Shown one piece after another: positions 18,701 through 27,412 of a stretch of 64,000 bases of DNA. Source of the stretch: Mantamonas sphyraenae (taxonomy: Eukaryota > CRuMs > Mantamonadidae). Location of the stretch: assembly GCA_026936335.1 (NCBI GenBank), contig JAPMXV010000004.1, forward strand, positions 1 through 64,000. Direction: 5' to 3'. A program made the translations under genes and the position numbers. Under the pieces are notes generated by a model. That model was not told the origin of the DNA. It was given only the letters and a program-made list of their open reading frames with translations, and did no database searches. Position 1 is the stretch's first letter. The number at the start of each line of letters is the position of its first letter.

Positions 18701-21025
18701 GCAGGCGTCCAGGACAAGGTCGAGGAGATTGCAGAGTGTGTGCGCAGCGGCAAACAGCATCTCGACGTCGCCGAAAAGGTTGCTCTTCTCCAGGCCGGCC
18801 ACGCAGACGCCCTTTCCTGGCTTGCCAGCCCTCACGAATCCCTCGAGGCAGCCTGCCACACCGGCATTTCCATCGACTTGTCCACCATGCTCTTGGCCCA
18901 GCTGTTTTCAGACACACACAACGACCCGCTCGCAAATGCCACCCGCCGACACAAGCTCGCTCTCCGCCGCATGATCTCTCGCTGTGCACCTCGCCTCGGC
19001 AACGACCAAGCGCGTGCGTGGTCCGATCGCCTCGGTGCCGTCGCCCCAACCAAACCCTCTGCAGATCCCATGGACGTCCATCACGTGTCCTCCTCCGCAC
19101 ACTCTGTCTCCGCTCCATCCTCCTCCTCCTCCTCCTCCTCCTCCTCATCCGCGCCACGTCCCAAACCACAACCGTCTTCCCCTCCTCCCGACTGGGCCTC
19201 TGTCCACTGTGACCCCGGCTCCTGGACAGAGATCGGTGCCCGCCAACTCGAACCGTTTCTGGACGCAAAGATGCACGCGGGTCTCCTCGACGTCGAGTGG
19301 GTCGTAGCCTGCCTCACAGCCATGGAGGAGCAGGACCAGGTCGACGCCGGCGCAAAGGGCGCCTTTGGCCTCCTCCTCGACACCCTGTGCCGCCTCGATG
19401 GAAACGTCAGCCACCCGGCCACCCTCGCCTGGGTTCTGCGCACACACACACACACCTGGGCCACACGCTCCATGCTCGTGCGCATGATTGAACGCACGCC
19501 CGTGCCCATTCTTCGCACACACATGTCCACCATCCTCGCAGGCAGCCACCACCAGCACACCGCCCCGTCTGTGCTCCTCGATCTCCTCGAGGCATGCGTC
19601 AACCTGCCCCGCCTCTCCAGCGCACAGCGCCTGGGACAAGAGGCCCTCCACGCAAGCTTGATCACTCTCCGCGCACCCAGTGTCCGACGCGTCTGCGACT
19701 GGATCGTCCACGACCACTCAACATCCTCTGCCTCTCGTTCCAGCCAACCCTGGCGCCTCTCTCTGCTCGTCCATGCTGCACAGCAGCGCAACGAGCTGCT
19801 CATTGTGGCCATCGAGCATCTCCTCAGCAACACCCGCGCACCAGTCCTGCGCCATGCCATGCGCCGTTCTCGCCACACTCCGCTCCTTCCGCAGGAGGAG
19901 CTCGTCTACCGCCTTTACCTCGCCTTCCCCATGCTCAGCGTCCACATGCCTTCGCCCTCCCTCCTCCACCACGTCCCTGACATCGCCCAGAGCTCCCAGC
20001 TCGACAAGCAGCTCCATCGTGCCGTCAAGGCCCTCCTCCTCCCTGCTACAAGCGCCACAGCCTATGTTGTTTGCAAACAACTCGCTCTCGAGCACCCGGG
20101 CGTCATCACACGTTACCTGCCCACCGTCCTCTCCCTCCTCCGTGGCCGTGTCCAGGGCACCCTCGAGGAATTTGTCGCAGCCGACAGCCAACGGCTCTTC
20201 CTCCGCGTCCTCGGCGTTGTCGAGAGTCTGCGTCCGGGCATCTACGACGAGCGATCCCTCATGCACACCGTTTGCGAGATCTACCTCGAGCTCCTCGCAA
20301 CCCTCAACGAACCCCACCCTCTCTTTCGCCCACTCCTCGCCAAACTCACCGATTTCCTCACCGTCTACCGTCGTCACCGCGAGCTCGAGGCCACCGAGGT
20401 CCTCTCCGACTATTCCTCCGAGCTCCAATGGCTTGCACGTGTCTTTGACGACCACGAGCCCATCCTCCTCCTTGTCGCCGCCCTCCAGGGCTCCTCCGAC
20501 GCCACATCTGCTTCGACCGCCCTCGACATGGACTCGGCCCAGATTGACAAGGTCGCCCGTGAATTGGAGCAGGCCCAGCTGTCCAAGGTCCGTCGCAGCG
20601 ACGGCATCCAACTGGAGCAGGGCAAGGAGGGCACCACCAACATGGCCGTCCTGCGCGCCCTCCAGACCCTGCAGACCCTCGAAGAGATCAGCGCACGCAT
20701 GCCCGAGGTCATTGTGCCCTTTGGCGACAGCGTCATTGCCCTCCTCGACGCTCCCGATGGTCCTGTCCGCGACCTTGCCCACCTCCTCGTCGGGCGCCTC
20801 CTTCATGTCGATCCCACAAGCCGTGCCCTCGTTGCCGCAAAGCTCATCCACTGTCTCCAAGGCGACCTCCAAGTCGTCCGCAAGAGTGTCGAGACCCTCG
20901 CTGCAAACGTCCACTTTCTGCACGACCACGGGCCAGAACTCATGCTCGCTGTCTTTCGCCTGGGCACAAGCGTTGAGCGCGAACTTCGCGGCATGGTTTG
21001 GAAGCGCATGCTTGTCCACTTGTGA
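15734..21025 (+). CDS. INTS1: Integrator complex subunit 1
   Basis: A single exon of 1763 residues from ATG at 15734 (MDPTQDLIAVGNPNKRRR). An N-terminal basic patch KRRR is followed, around residues 90-165, by the INTS1 signature region (ILYVVLKNKSSWPDFIADAF; FHQRLWVDVPANEPFVRL). The rest is alpha-solenoid repeat, ending with LHDHGPELMLAVFRLGTSVE close to the C-terminus, as in animal INTS1. Integrator is a nuclear RNA polymerase II-associated complex that cleaves snRNA 3' ends and terminates promoter-proximal transcription; INTS1 is a scaffold subunit. Human INTS1 is about 2190 residues, so this copy is shorter. Three Ser runs (about 320, 450, 1125) come from TCC repeats. There are no introns, which is notable for a gene this long. 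Confidence 0.85.
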   Translation: MDPTQDLIAVGNPNKRRRSSSISSTPSIPDQKRQRTSTGGSSAPPALAHIQAVSAQLSDKDLGRWLASLWDHVGTGPTPRRTPYLALVYLLKTRPKAFSTQDFLKHVRHELSRPHNSSLASLAANILYVVLKNKSSWPDFIADAFVKDSFHQRLWVDVPANEPFVRLATTCTHSSETRFPSDHFRSSVLAKVRQEMTLALGQNALAGSTTGNEAAKVLRQFEHIPAIRALATQSLCSQIDSLGRATLKRSLRTAWLALANALKRQALLPDDIPLVKRLLALNYNHQHLFDPYKQALASLMLRTDLRTLVLTQLLSNAADTLCEQRASSSSSSSSSSSSQPSLTTSIKLISHAITAASEPNQPATTHLADAILSLVSTHAQNDNQDSLQALHDVITTILDHLHTQLDLLACADRLISATAADTLSPATLPLLLDIWTSILIAAVPRSLLDSSSSSSQQQQQPSQARQASHTFLLRHRDLLRTLVPWCASLSLPPATILHHLRKPLFLLPPSAYAHTPGSTQARALSFLTSVCPLTGDVLLTLCTLAHHDDHSKVLLLDMLDLAVPNFARLRPLLPITVPEWFAPDQDVPGAILACVAGEIKVGSRSLWPQARVWQAIEALLILGACAGETVGAQVWHNLPTVRILLQMVLKQRYAYTHDQLDVESTLAAEEDEARVQAASDAQNKSDYMWMDRSMLRCAPPDVLARIEANARNLRLTLFLCQCRNPDFLVRTIEREGFHEAIAWLKPIIATDPVMLSVLPPQSLCEILLNTVRLLVRGQEADVGLIPQLLARIKSVTQQGDVDHVRDLFALFLRSLADKSAKICLLNILYNLNTQNYMTDRLGGAEPYVWLNNLITFTRSQPQFNAMAAECVVDAIFRECEPEVFVYYLGHLTGSANHGRLTVHGKNTHVCIILGRLVQRRRQVSRMLLGDARFMAACVGIVRDAINTIGYGVVPVDQLDDAHAVLECGDKRLPSEVFHAAVAVVAHAARAGVQDKVEEIAECVRSGKQHLDVAEKVALLQAGHADALSWLASPHESLEAACHTGISIDLSTMLLAQLFSDTHNDPLANATRRHKLALRRMISRCAPRLGNDQARAWSDRLGAVAPTKPSADPMDVHHVSSSAHSVSAPSSSSSSSSSSSAPRPKPQPSSPPPDWASVHCDPGSWTEIGARQLEPFLDAKMHAGLLDVEWVVACLTAMEEQDQVDAGAKGAFGLLLDTLCRLDGNVSHPATLAWVLRTHTHTWATRSMLVRMIERTPVPILRTHMSTILAGSHHQHTAPSVLLDLLEACVNLPRLSSAQRLGQEALHASLITLRAPSVRRVCDWIVHDHSTSSASRSSQPWRLSLLVHAAQQRNELLIVAIEHLLSNTRAPVLRHAMRRSRHTPLLPQEELVYRLYLAFPMLSVHMPSPSLLHHVPDIAQSSQLDKQLHRAVKALLLPATSATAYVVCKQLALEHPGVITRYLPTVLSLLRGRVQGTLEEFVAADSQRLFLRVLGVVESLRPGIYDERSLMHTVCEIYLELLATLNEPHPLFRPLLAKLTDFLTVYRRHRELEATEVLSDYSSELQWLARVFDDHEPILLLVAALQGSSDATSASTALDMDSAQIDKVARELEQAQLSKVRRSDGIQLEQGKEGTTNMAVLRALQTLQTLEEISARMPEVIVPFGDSVIALLDAPDGPVRDLAHLLVGRLLHVDPTSRALVAAKLIHCLQGDLQVVRKSVETLAANVHFLHDHGPELMLAVFRLGTSVERELRGMVWKRMLVHL

Positions 21026-21121
21026 GGCCGGGCCGGCAATTGCTCGGCAATTCACGCAGTTCACGCAAAAAAAAAACCTGGATTGCTGCTCCTTCCCTCC
21101 CCCAATCCAATCCAAAAGCAA

Positions 21122-22385
21122 ATGGAAGACGCTCCGTTTTGGCTCCGCCTTCTCCTCGTGTTGGTGTTTGCCACGCTCACGGCTTCCTTCGTGGGCTACC
21201 AGGCGTTGCTGCCTGTGCTTGAGGCAAAGGGCATCTACGCATGGCTGTGCCCAGGTGGTGTCGGCGGTTGCAAGGAACAGACACTGCAACTGGGCTCCCT
21301 CTTCATCTACGGCGTCGTGTTTGCCAACCTCACCACTCTGCCCTGGTCCTTGTTCGTCAACAAGGTCGGTCCACGCGTCAGCTCGCTTGCAGCAGGTGCC
21401 TTCGCCGCAATTGCCTGCACCATGTTTGCCCTGGCCGGTCCTTCCACTGGGTGGATGTTCAAAGCATCCTTTGCCATTCTCGGTCTCGTCCCGGCGGGAT
21501 CTCTCTTCCCGGCAATATTCACCTTGCCTGCACAAAAACCGGATCATGCCGGCGCCATCACCGCCCTCCTCATCGCCATGTTCGACACCAGTGCAGGCGT
21601 GTTCCTCATCTTCCGTGCCACCTACGAATCCATGGGCGATTCTTTCTCCATTCAGTGGGCGTTCATCATCCTCGGCATCCTCATCATCGTCATGGGTGCT
21701 CTCGTTGTCCTTCGTCTCCTACCCGAAGGAACCCGAGTACGAGCCTGTGGGCGACGACAAGCAGGCTAGCCAGTGGGAACGCATCAAAGATGTGCTGAAA
21801 CAGCCTTTGTACTGGATCATTACTGCTTGGCTTGCCTGCTACATGCTCGCCAAGTATTTTTACGTGACCACCCTCACCAGCCAGTTCCAATCCATCGCCA
21901 CCAGCCAGGAACAAGTCGACACGGCAAATCTAGTCTTTAGCATCATGCTGCCTGTTTCCTTTGTCTTCTCCCCTCTCATCGGCTGGTTCACCGACGGCTC
22001 GATCGCCGAACGCTTTGGCAAACGTGTCTCTGTTCTCCTCCTCGCCTGCGCCACGCTGCTCATGTGTCTCTTTTCCATCATCAAAGTGATGTGGGTCCAA
22101 TATGCGATGATGGTCATGCTTGTCTGGACCCGCACCTGGGTCTTTGCCCTCTGCCCCACTCTCCTTGGCACCGCCTTCTCACCAGATCTCGGGCTCACCC
22201 TCTACGCAGGCATGCTGGTCATCGGCGCCACCGTGTCCACCATCCAGTACCCCCTCTTTGACTGGACGTTGTCTCAGTTGGCTGGGGACTTCACCATCCC
22301 CAACATCATCGTTTGCGGTGCCAGCGTCGCCTCAGGCATTGCTCTGTGGCTGACACTGCGCCAGAACCCGCAATACAACTTTTGA
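21122..22385 (+). CDS. SLC43-like major facilitator transporter, with apparent frameshift
   Basis: ATG at 21122 opens a frame for the first six membrane spans (WLRLLLVLVFATLTASFVGY; LPWSLFVNKVGPRVSSLAAG; QWAFIILGILIIVMGALVVL). The second half (PEYEPVGDDKQ.., then six more spans to 22385) is in the next frame. Skipping one base at about 21725 joins LRLLP to KEPEYEPVGDDKQ and gives about 420 residues in the usual 6+6 layout. The features GIYAWLCPGG..CKEQTLQLGSL and the NKVGPR loop resemble SLC43 (LAT3/LAT4)/FMP42 amino-acid carriers, so facilitated transport of large neutral amino acids is likely but not certain. Both halves look intact. An extra base in the assembly is the simplest explanation; a recent disabling mutation is possible. 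Confidence 0.7.
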
Positions 22386-22448
22386 CCCGATGCTTTCTTT
22401 CTTTATCCTCTCCATCCTCCCATCCTCCCATCCTCTCCATCCCCTCCC

Positions 22449-23642
22449 TCACCCAGAGGACGACTTTTGCGCCTGACGCGCTTCGTTCCTCGCCTTCTGC
22501 TTCTGCTCTGCCCCCTTGACCAGTTCCTCCAGCTCACCCCGCTCCGCAAGTGTTTTGCACATGTTGATCAGGAACGGGATATAGTTGTGTTTGCGTCGGA
22601 TGTTCTCCTTCTTCCACCCGTCAAACTTGGCCTCCTCCGCCGCGATGCTCGCCTCCAGCTCTGCGATCTGTTCTGCGTACGCATCTTCGCCCTCCGCCTC
22701 GCTCAGGCTCTTCAGCTCCGCCAGCTGTTCTGTGTACACATCCACCCGGTTGCGAATCAGCGCCATCAGGTTGAAGCGGATCTCCCCCGAGTACCCGGCG
22801 ATCCGTTTCTCAATCGTCTCCTTTGCCAGAGACAGCCAGTCGTTGTTCTCCACATCCCCAACGCGGATCGGTCCCGCCTTCAGGCCGTCCAGCTCGTACA
22901 GTGCGTTGCCCACCGGCACAAAGCTGATAAAGTGGAACGCGTCGTCGTCCTTCGACGCGGGCTTCTCCTCCAGAACCACAGGTTCCGGACGCGAGAAGCT
23001 GTTGTGCACCTCCCGCAACATGTCGTTGTCCCCAATGGCCAGTCCGCGCGCCTGTGTCCCCGCCGCCCACGTCCCATTCCATCCCTTTGTGTCAGCCCTC
23101 CGCCTGCCCACACTGCCATTTCCCCACCTCGCCTCGAATTGGCTTGGGAGGGCACTCACCTCGTAGTCGTCCCCCAGCTCCAAGCACAGGTTCTTAAACT
23201 TCTCCAGCTTCTCCCCAATCTCAATCTCCTCGCAGTTCAGCAGGATCGACAGGATGGCCTGTGTCGCGCATGCATTGTTGATCACCTGTGCGCCGGAAAC
23301 CAGGCGGCGGAATCCCTGCGTCAGCTTCGCGCGCGCAAACACCGTCTCTGTTCACACTCTCCCGCCCTCCACACGCCCTTGCCCCCGCCCCTTTGTCCCT
23401 ATCTCCTTCCCTACCTGTCGTGCAAAGATGGCTGGGCTGTCCTCCGTCTCTGGTTTGCGCTCGTCGTTCTCCTGCTGCCACTTGAACAGAAAGATGAGCC
23501 CGTACACAGGCTTCATCTGCTCCAGCACCTCGTCGTCCAGCAGGTACAGCTCCTCCACCTGGCATCCCTGCACCCCAAACTTTTCGATCAGCTCCGTAAA
23601 CACGCCCGGGTCTGACTCGATCGTCGTCCAACTGCTGCTCAT
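22449..23642 (-). CDS. UCHL5: Ubiquitin C-terminal hydrolase UCHL5/UCH37
   Basis: Exons 23415-23642, 23160-23285 and 22449-23051 encode 318 residues. The start [20 protein letters not shown] and the catalytic segment [18 protein letters not shown] (nucleophile Cys in NACAT, at the exon 1/2 join) are diagnostic. FHFISFVPV supplies the catalytic His and ALYELDGL the Asp. The C-terminal ULD helices with [20 protein letters not shown] match the region that binds the proteasomal receptor RPN13 and the INO80 subunit NFRKB. The enzyme trims ubiquitin chains at the 26S proteasome. Length equals that of the animal enzyme. Introns are 129 and 108 nt. The divergent YIF1 start is 112 bp away. Confidence 0.95.
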
Positions 23643-23754
23643 CCTCTGCGTTTCGTTTCTGCTCGGCGGCTGTGGGCGAGACCGCGCAGTCGCTCCTTCT
23701 CCGTCTGCCCCAACACATCTCCAACACCACACACCACACACCACCTTCTCAACC

Positions 23755-24975
23755 ATGCGCCGCAAGCCGTCCAGCAACGACTTTCAGATGATGATCAACG
23801 GCGGCGATCTGTCCGACGGCGGCAATAGCAGCGGCAAGGCAAGCGACAGCGAGTCCACTCGCCCCGCCAAGCCCATCCCTGCTTCTCCCGCGCCCCAGCG
23901 CGTCACAAAGACCGCCCATAGCGACACAGCCAACAACAACAACAACAATGGCAACAACGGCAACAACAACAACAACAGTACGTTCCCTCACATCGCCCCG
24001 TCTTGCCCTTTCCAGCCACTCCAGCCCAGCCCCCCGCTTCGTCCGTTGCCACGTCATTTTCCCCTCGGCCCCCATGCGCCCCGCTGACCCCGCCTCCTCT
24101 CATCCGCCACCTCCAGACGGTGCCCACAATCTCCTCTCGTCCATGGTCGGCAACTCATCTGGCGCACAGCTCGGCATTGCCATGGGCAGCACTCTTCTTG
24201 GGAATGCAAACCAGATGCTCCAGGATCCCAGCTCAGGTGTATGTTTTGCCATGCCCAACCCCATCCCCCACACTCTCTCCCCACTCTCTCACACCAACCC
24301 CCCCCCCCCCATCCCCCCCTCCGTCCCTCCCCACTTCAGCTCAATCGCTACGTAAACATGCACGGCATCAAGTACTATTTCAACGTGGACAACCAGTACG
24401 TCCTCAACAAACTCCGTCTCATCCTGTTCCCCTTCCGCAACACAACTTGGAAACGCAAGGCTGCCGAGGCCAGCGCAGACGCGCCCCGTTGGCTCGCCCC
24501 TCGCCACGACCTCAACGCACCCGACCTGTACATCCCCACCATGGCCTTTGTCACCTACGTCCTCCTCATCTCTGTCGTCCTCGGCCAGTCCGGCACCTTC
24601 CATCCGGCCCTCCTCGGCTCCACCTTTACAGCTGGCCTCATTGCCATGGGCCTCGAGATCGCCCTCTACAAGGCCGTCTTCTTTGTCCTCCAGGTCCACG
24701 CACCCATCCCACTCCTCGATCTCCTTGCCTACTCCGCCTACAAGTACGTCGGCATCGTTGTCAACATCAGCCTTGGCCTCCTCCTCGGCAGCATCGTCTA
24801 CTACGTTTCCCTCCTTGCCACAACCCTCAGCGTCGGTCTCTTTCTCAGCAAGACTCTCCAGGCCATCATTGTCGACGGTCCCAACCAACGCACACGTTCC
24901 TACCTCCTCTTTGGCATCATGCTCCTCCAGTTTCCCCTCGCCTGGTTCATGGGTGTCAGTGCAAGCCTCCTCTGA
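23755..24975 (+). CDS. YIF1: YIF1 family ER-Golgi trafficking protein
   Basis: Exons 23755-23977, 24117-24238 and 24340-24975 encode 326 residues, with frame closed at both junctions (donors GTACGT and GTATGT). The N-terminal 75 residues are polar, ending in an Asn run. A conserved cytosolic part follows ([40 protein letters not shown]), then the motif [17 protein letters not shown] and five membrane spans to the C-terminus. This is the Yif1 layout: a Yip1-interacting integral membrane protein of ER-Golgi vesicles that works with YIP1/YPT GTPases. The second intron contains a C-run at about 24299-24310. It converges on the FSIP1-like gene, with 51 bp between stops. Confidence 0.92.
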
Positions 24976-25026
24976 TCCCCTGATCCCAAATGAACCCTCG
25001 CCTCCCTTTCATTCCTTCCCTTCTCT

Positions 25027-26652
25027 TCACCTCGCTGCCGAACTGCGCCTCTGACTCGACCCGGCTGCTGCCGAATGCGGCCGCCTCGGCTTCCGCTCCC
25101 GCTTTGGCCTTCCGCCCGCTGCCAGCCTGTCCTGCACCCGCTCTTGCGTCGACCGTGTTGAATCTTTCGACCGCATCGATGAGGACGTTGACGGACGCAC
25201 CCGAGCTCCGCTTCCACCCCCCACCTGCGGCACCCACGCCTCGATCCCGTCCGAATTCTTCTTCTTCTTCGCCTTGCCCTTGCCCTTGCCCTCTGCCTTT
25301 CCCGCGTCCATCTCCTCCACCTCTTCCTCATCCACAACCTCATCCACCACATCCTGAAGAAACAAGTCCATGCGGCTGGTGCGCGGTGAATCCGTCCCGG
25401 CTTGTGTTGCAGCCATCATCACCTCCAACGTGTTCTGCTCCCGCGACGACTCCCGCAACAGCTGATCCAACACCCTCCGAGGCAAATTGGCCCCACTGCT
25501 TGCCAGTGAGCTGCTCTGGTCCAATTGCTGCAACCGGGCCAGCCGCTGGTCGATCTCTCTCAGCCGCTGCTTCTCCTGCCTCTCCTGCCGCTGCACTGTC
25601 AGCACGTCGTTCGCCGTGTTGCCCGAGTACGCCGATGGCAACGCTGTGAACCGTGTAATCACACTCTTGGACGGCGAATCCTCCGGCAATGGCTGGCTCA
25701 CAATGCTCTTGTCCTGCCACTCTTCCGCAGGCACCAGTCTCTGCAGCCTGGCCTCAATTTCCACCAGCCGTTCGTGTTGCTCTGCTGTCAATCCATACAA
25801 TCCAATGCTCTGGTCCGCTGCATCCTTCAGCTTTGGATCCACCAGCGTGAACCCGCTCACCGTCGACGTGTTTGTTGCCTCGCTCGCCACACTCCTTGCA
25901 TCCGACCCCACCAGAGATGCCTCGCTTGTGCGTGCCAACACCATGTCAAACACTCTGTCGTCCACCCGCAGCAATTCCTCAATCCGACGCAACTCCGCTC
26001 GTGTCAGCTGGTCCGCCGCTCGTGTCGCTCGCGTTCCGGCAATCTCCACGTTCCGCTTCACAAAATCCTTCTTTGACGCCGACGACGACGCAGACGACGT
26101 GCTCTTTTCGCTCCGTGCGCTCGATGGCCTCTCTCGACGTGTCCGTCCGCTCTTGCTGCTGCTTCCGCCCTTTGCGCTCGCGGGCCGTTTCTTCTTGGCG
26201 GGCGTTCCCTTGTTCCTGCTCCCACTCGACGACCCGACCATTTCCGGGTCCAGCTGTGCCAGTCGTGCGTCCAATGCCTCAATAGCCTCCATTCCCTCCT
26301 GATACCGTGATTCTGCCTCCATGTCCTCCTTCGCTTCAGACGTTCCCAGGTTCCGCGACCAGAACGCCATCGCCCCGCCAGGCTGCACCTCTGCCGCCCA
26401 CCTCTCCTCGAAATCCTCCGGAAACTCCACCAGTGGCTCCCCGTCCTCGTCATTCTTTGTGCGAAGCGACTCTACAAACGCTTGCAATTCAGACCGCCGG
26501 CTGTCCTGCGCCGCCTGGTAGTTGTCAAGAATGCTCACCACGCTCTCCTCATCCTCCTCACGCTGCCGAGTCCACGCCTGCTCCCTGTCCTCCAGCTGAT
26601 CCAACGCCTCCTGCGTCAGTTCCGTCAAAAACATCGACGACGACGACGACAT
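25027..26652 (-). CDS. FSIP1: FSIP1-like coiled-coil protein
   Basis: 541 residues from ATG at 26652 (MSSSSSMFLTELTQEALDQL), a single exon. It is largely helical and Gln/Glu/Arg-rich. Three stretches resemble fibrous-sheath-interacting protein 1: KKDFVKRNVEIAG (compare DFIKRNIELA), YGLTAEQHERLVEIEARLQ, and QEKQRLREIDQRLARLQ. FSIP1 is found in cilia and sperm flagella of animals, so an axonemal or flagellar role is inferred and implies that the organism makes flagella. The C-terminal 130 residues are acidic then basic (KGKGKAKKKKN) and low-complexity. Similarity is in short blocks only; a generic coiled-coil protein is the alternative. The divergent PWWP gene starts 71 bp away. Confidence 0.62.
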   Translation of the reverse strand: MSSSSSMFLTELTQEALDQLEDREQAWTRQREEDEESVVSILDNYQAAQDSRRSELQAFVESLRTKNDEDGEPLVEFPEDFEERWAAEVQPGGAMAFWSRNLGTSEAKEDMEAESRYQEGMEAIEALDARLAQLDPEMVGSSSGSRNKGTPAKKKRPASAKGGSSSKSGRTRRERPSSARSEKSTSSASSSASKKDFVKRNVEIAGTRATRAADQLTRAELRRIEELLRVDDRVFDMVLARTSEASLVGSDARSVASEATNTSTVSGFTLVDPKLKDAADQSIGLYGLTAEQHERLVEIEARLQRLVPAEEWQDKSIVSQPLPEDSPSKSVITRFTALPSAYSGNTANDVLTVQRQERQEKQRLREIDQRLARLQQLDQSSSLASSGANLPRRVLDQLLRESSREQNTLEVMMAATQAGTDSPRTSRMDLFLQDVVDEVVDEEEVEEMDAGKAEGKGKGKAKKKKNSDGIEAWVPQVGGGSGARVRPSTSSSMRSKDSTRSTQERVQDRLAAGGRPKRERKPRRPHSAAAGSSQRRSSAAR

Positions 26653-26723
26653 GTCCTTCCTTTTGCCCAGCACGCGCCCACCCAGCACATCCCCCTTCAA
26701 CACATTCCATCACACCTCCATCC
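26653..26723. promoter_or_regulatory. Compact bidirectional promoter region
   Basis: 71 bp between the FSIP1-like start (26652, minus) and the PWWP-protein start (26724, plus). Transcription of both genes must begin here or within the neighbouring coding sequence. No TATA box is apparent. Inferred from layout. Confidence 0.35.
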
Positions 26724-27395
26724 ATGAGCCGATCCAACGCATCTCTCGACGATTGGAGCCCCGAACGCAACGTCGTTCTCGTCCACATGAGCAGGAGTCC
26801 ATGGTGGCCCGCCGTGCGTTGGAGTCCCGACGCTGCCCCGCCTTCTGTCCGCCGTCTCTTTTCACAGTCCTCCGGCACCGTCCACATCTACCGTTTCTTC
26901 CAATCCCTCGACTATGCTGTCGTCAAACCATCCCAGACCTGTGAATATTCCAAGGAGAACCTCGACAAACTCATCACACCCACCCAGCTCAAGCGCAAGG
27001 GCCTCCAGCGAGCCATCCAACATGCAAACGACTTTCTCGCTGGCTCCTGGTCCTTTCCCATCGTCGTGTACACTGGCGCCTCCTCCAAAGACAGCTCCCC
27101 TCCAAAGCCACCCTCCGCAAAGACTTCCAGCGCCAAAAGCACCTCCACCGCCTCAAAGACGACCATCACCAACAGCAGAACCAAGACCACCGCCTCCAAA
27201 CCCTCCACCAAAAAGACAAAGCGCGAGTGGCATCTCACCTTGTACCCCATGGCCCGCGACGACATGTCCTGGGCCGCCAAGCAGCAGCTTCCTGATCACA
27301 AGCGCCAACGCCTCGCCCGCACTTCTGACGACGCCGTACAAAGGAGGCAACGCGTCCAGCAGAAGCTCGCCCTATGGACACGAGGAGGATACTGA
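26724..27395 (+). CDS. Small PWWP-domain protein
   Basis: 223 residues from ATG at 26724. Residues about 16-110 form a PWWP-like domain: VVLVHMSRSPWWPAVRW contains the core P-W-W-P, followed by VHIYRFFQSLDYAVVKPSQ and a helical bundle (LKRKGLQRAIQHANDFLAGS). PWWP domains bind nucleosomes carrying methylated H3K36 together with DNA. The C-terminal half is a Lys/Ser/Thr-rich basic tail (KTKRE; KQQLPDHKRQRLAR) suited to DNA binding and nuclear import. No catalytic domain is attached, so it may be a reader or adaptor. The exact orthologue is not recognised. It ends 17 bp from the convergent sugar-nucleotide transporter. Confidence 0.75.
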   Translation: MSRSNASLDDWSPERNVVLVHMSRSPWWPAVRWSPDAAPPSVRRLFSQSSGTVHIYRFFQSLDYAVVKPSQTCEYSKENLDKLITPTQLKRKGLQRAIQHANDFLAGSWSFPIVVYTGASSKDSSPPKPPSAKTSSAKSTSTASKTTITNSRTKTTASKPSTKKTKREWHLTLYPMARDDMSWAAKQQLPDHKRQRLARTSDDAVQRRQRVQQKLALWTRGGY

Positions 27396-27412
27396 TGCAC
27401 ACCCGCTTTCAT

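Noticed and set aside
13385-21025. Treating 13385-21025 as one 2546-codon gene
   Set aside because: The frame happens to stay open, but it covers PSME3 exon 1, the antisense mS23 gene and then INTS1. Homology and splice sites separate them, and INTS1 starts at 15734.
21700-21740. Programmed +1 ribosomal frameshift in the SLC43-like gene
   Set aside because: There is no stop codon, slippery sequence or rare-codon stall signal at the site, so an extra base in the assembly is simpler.
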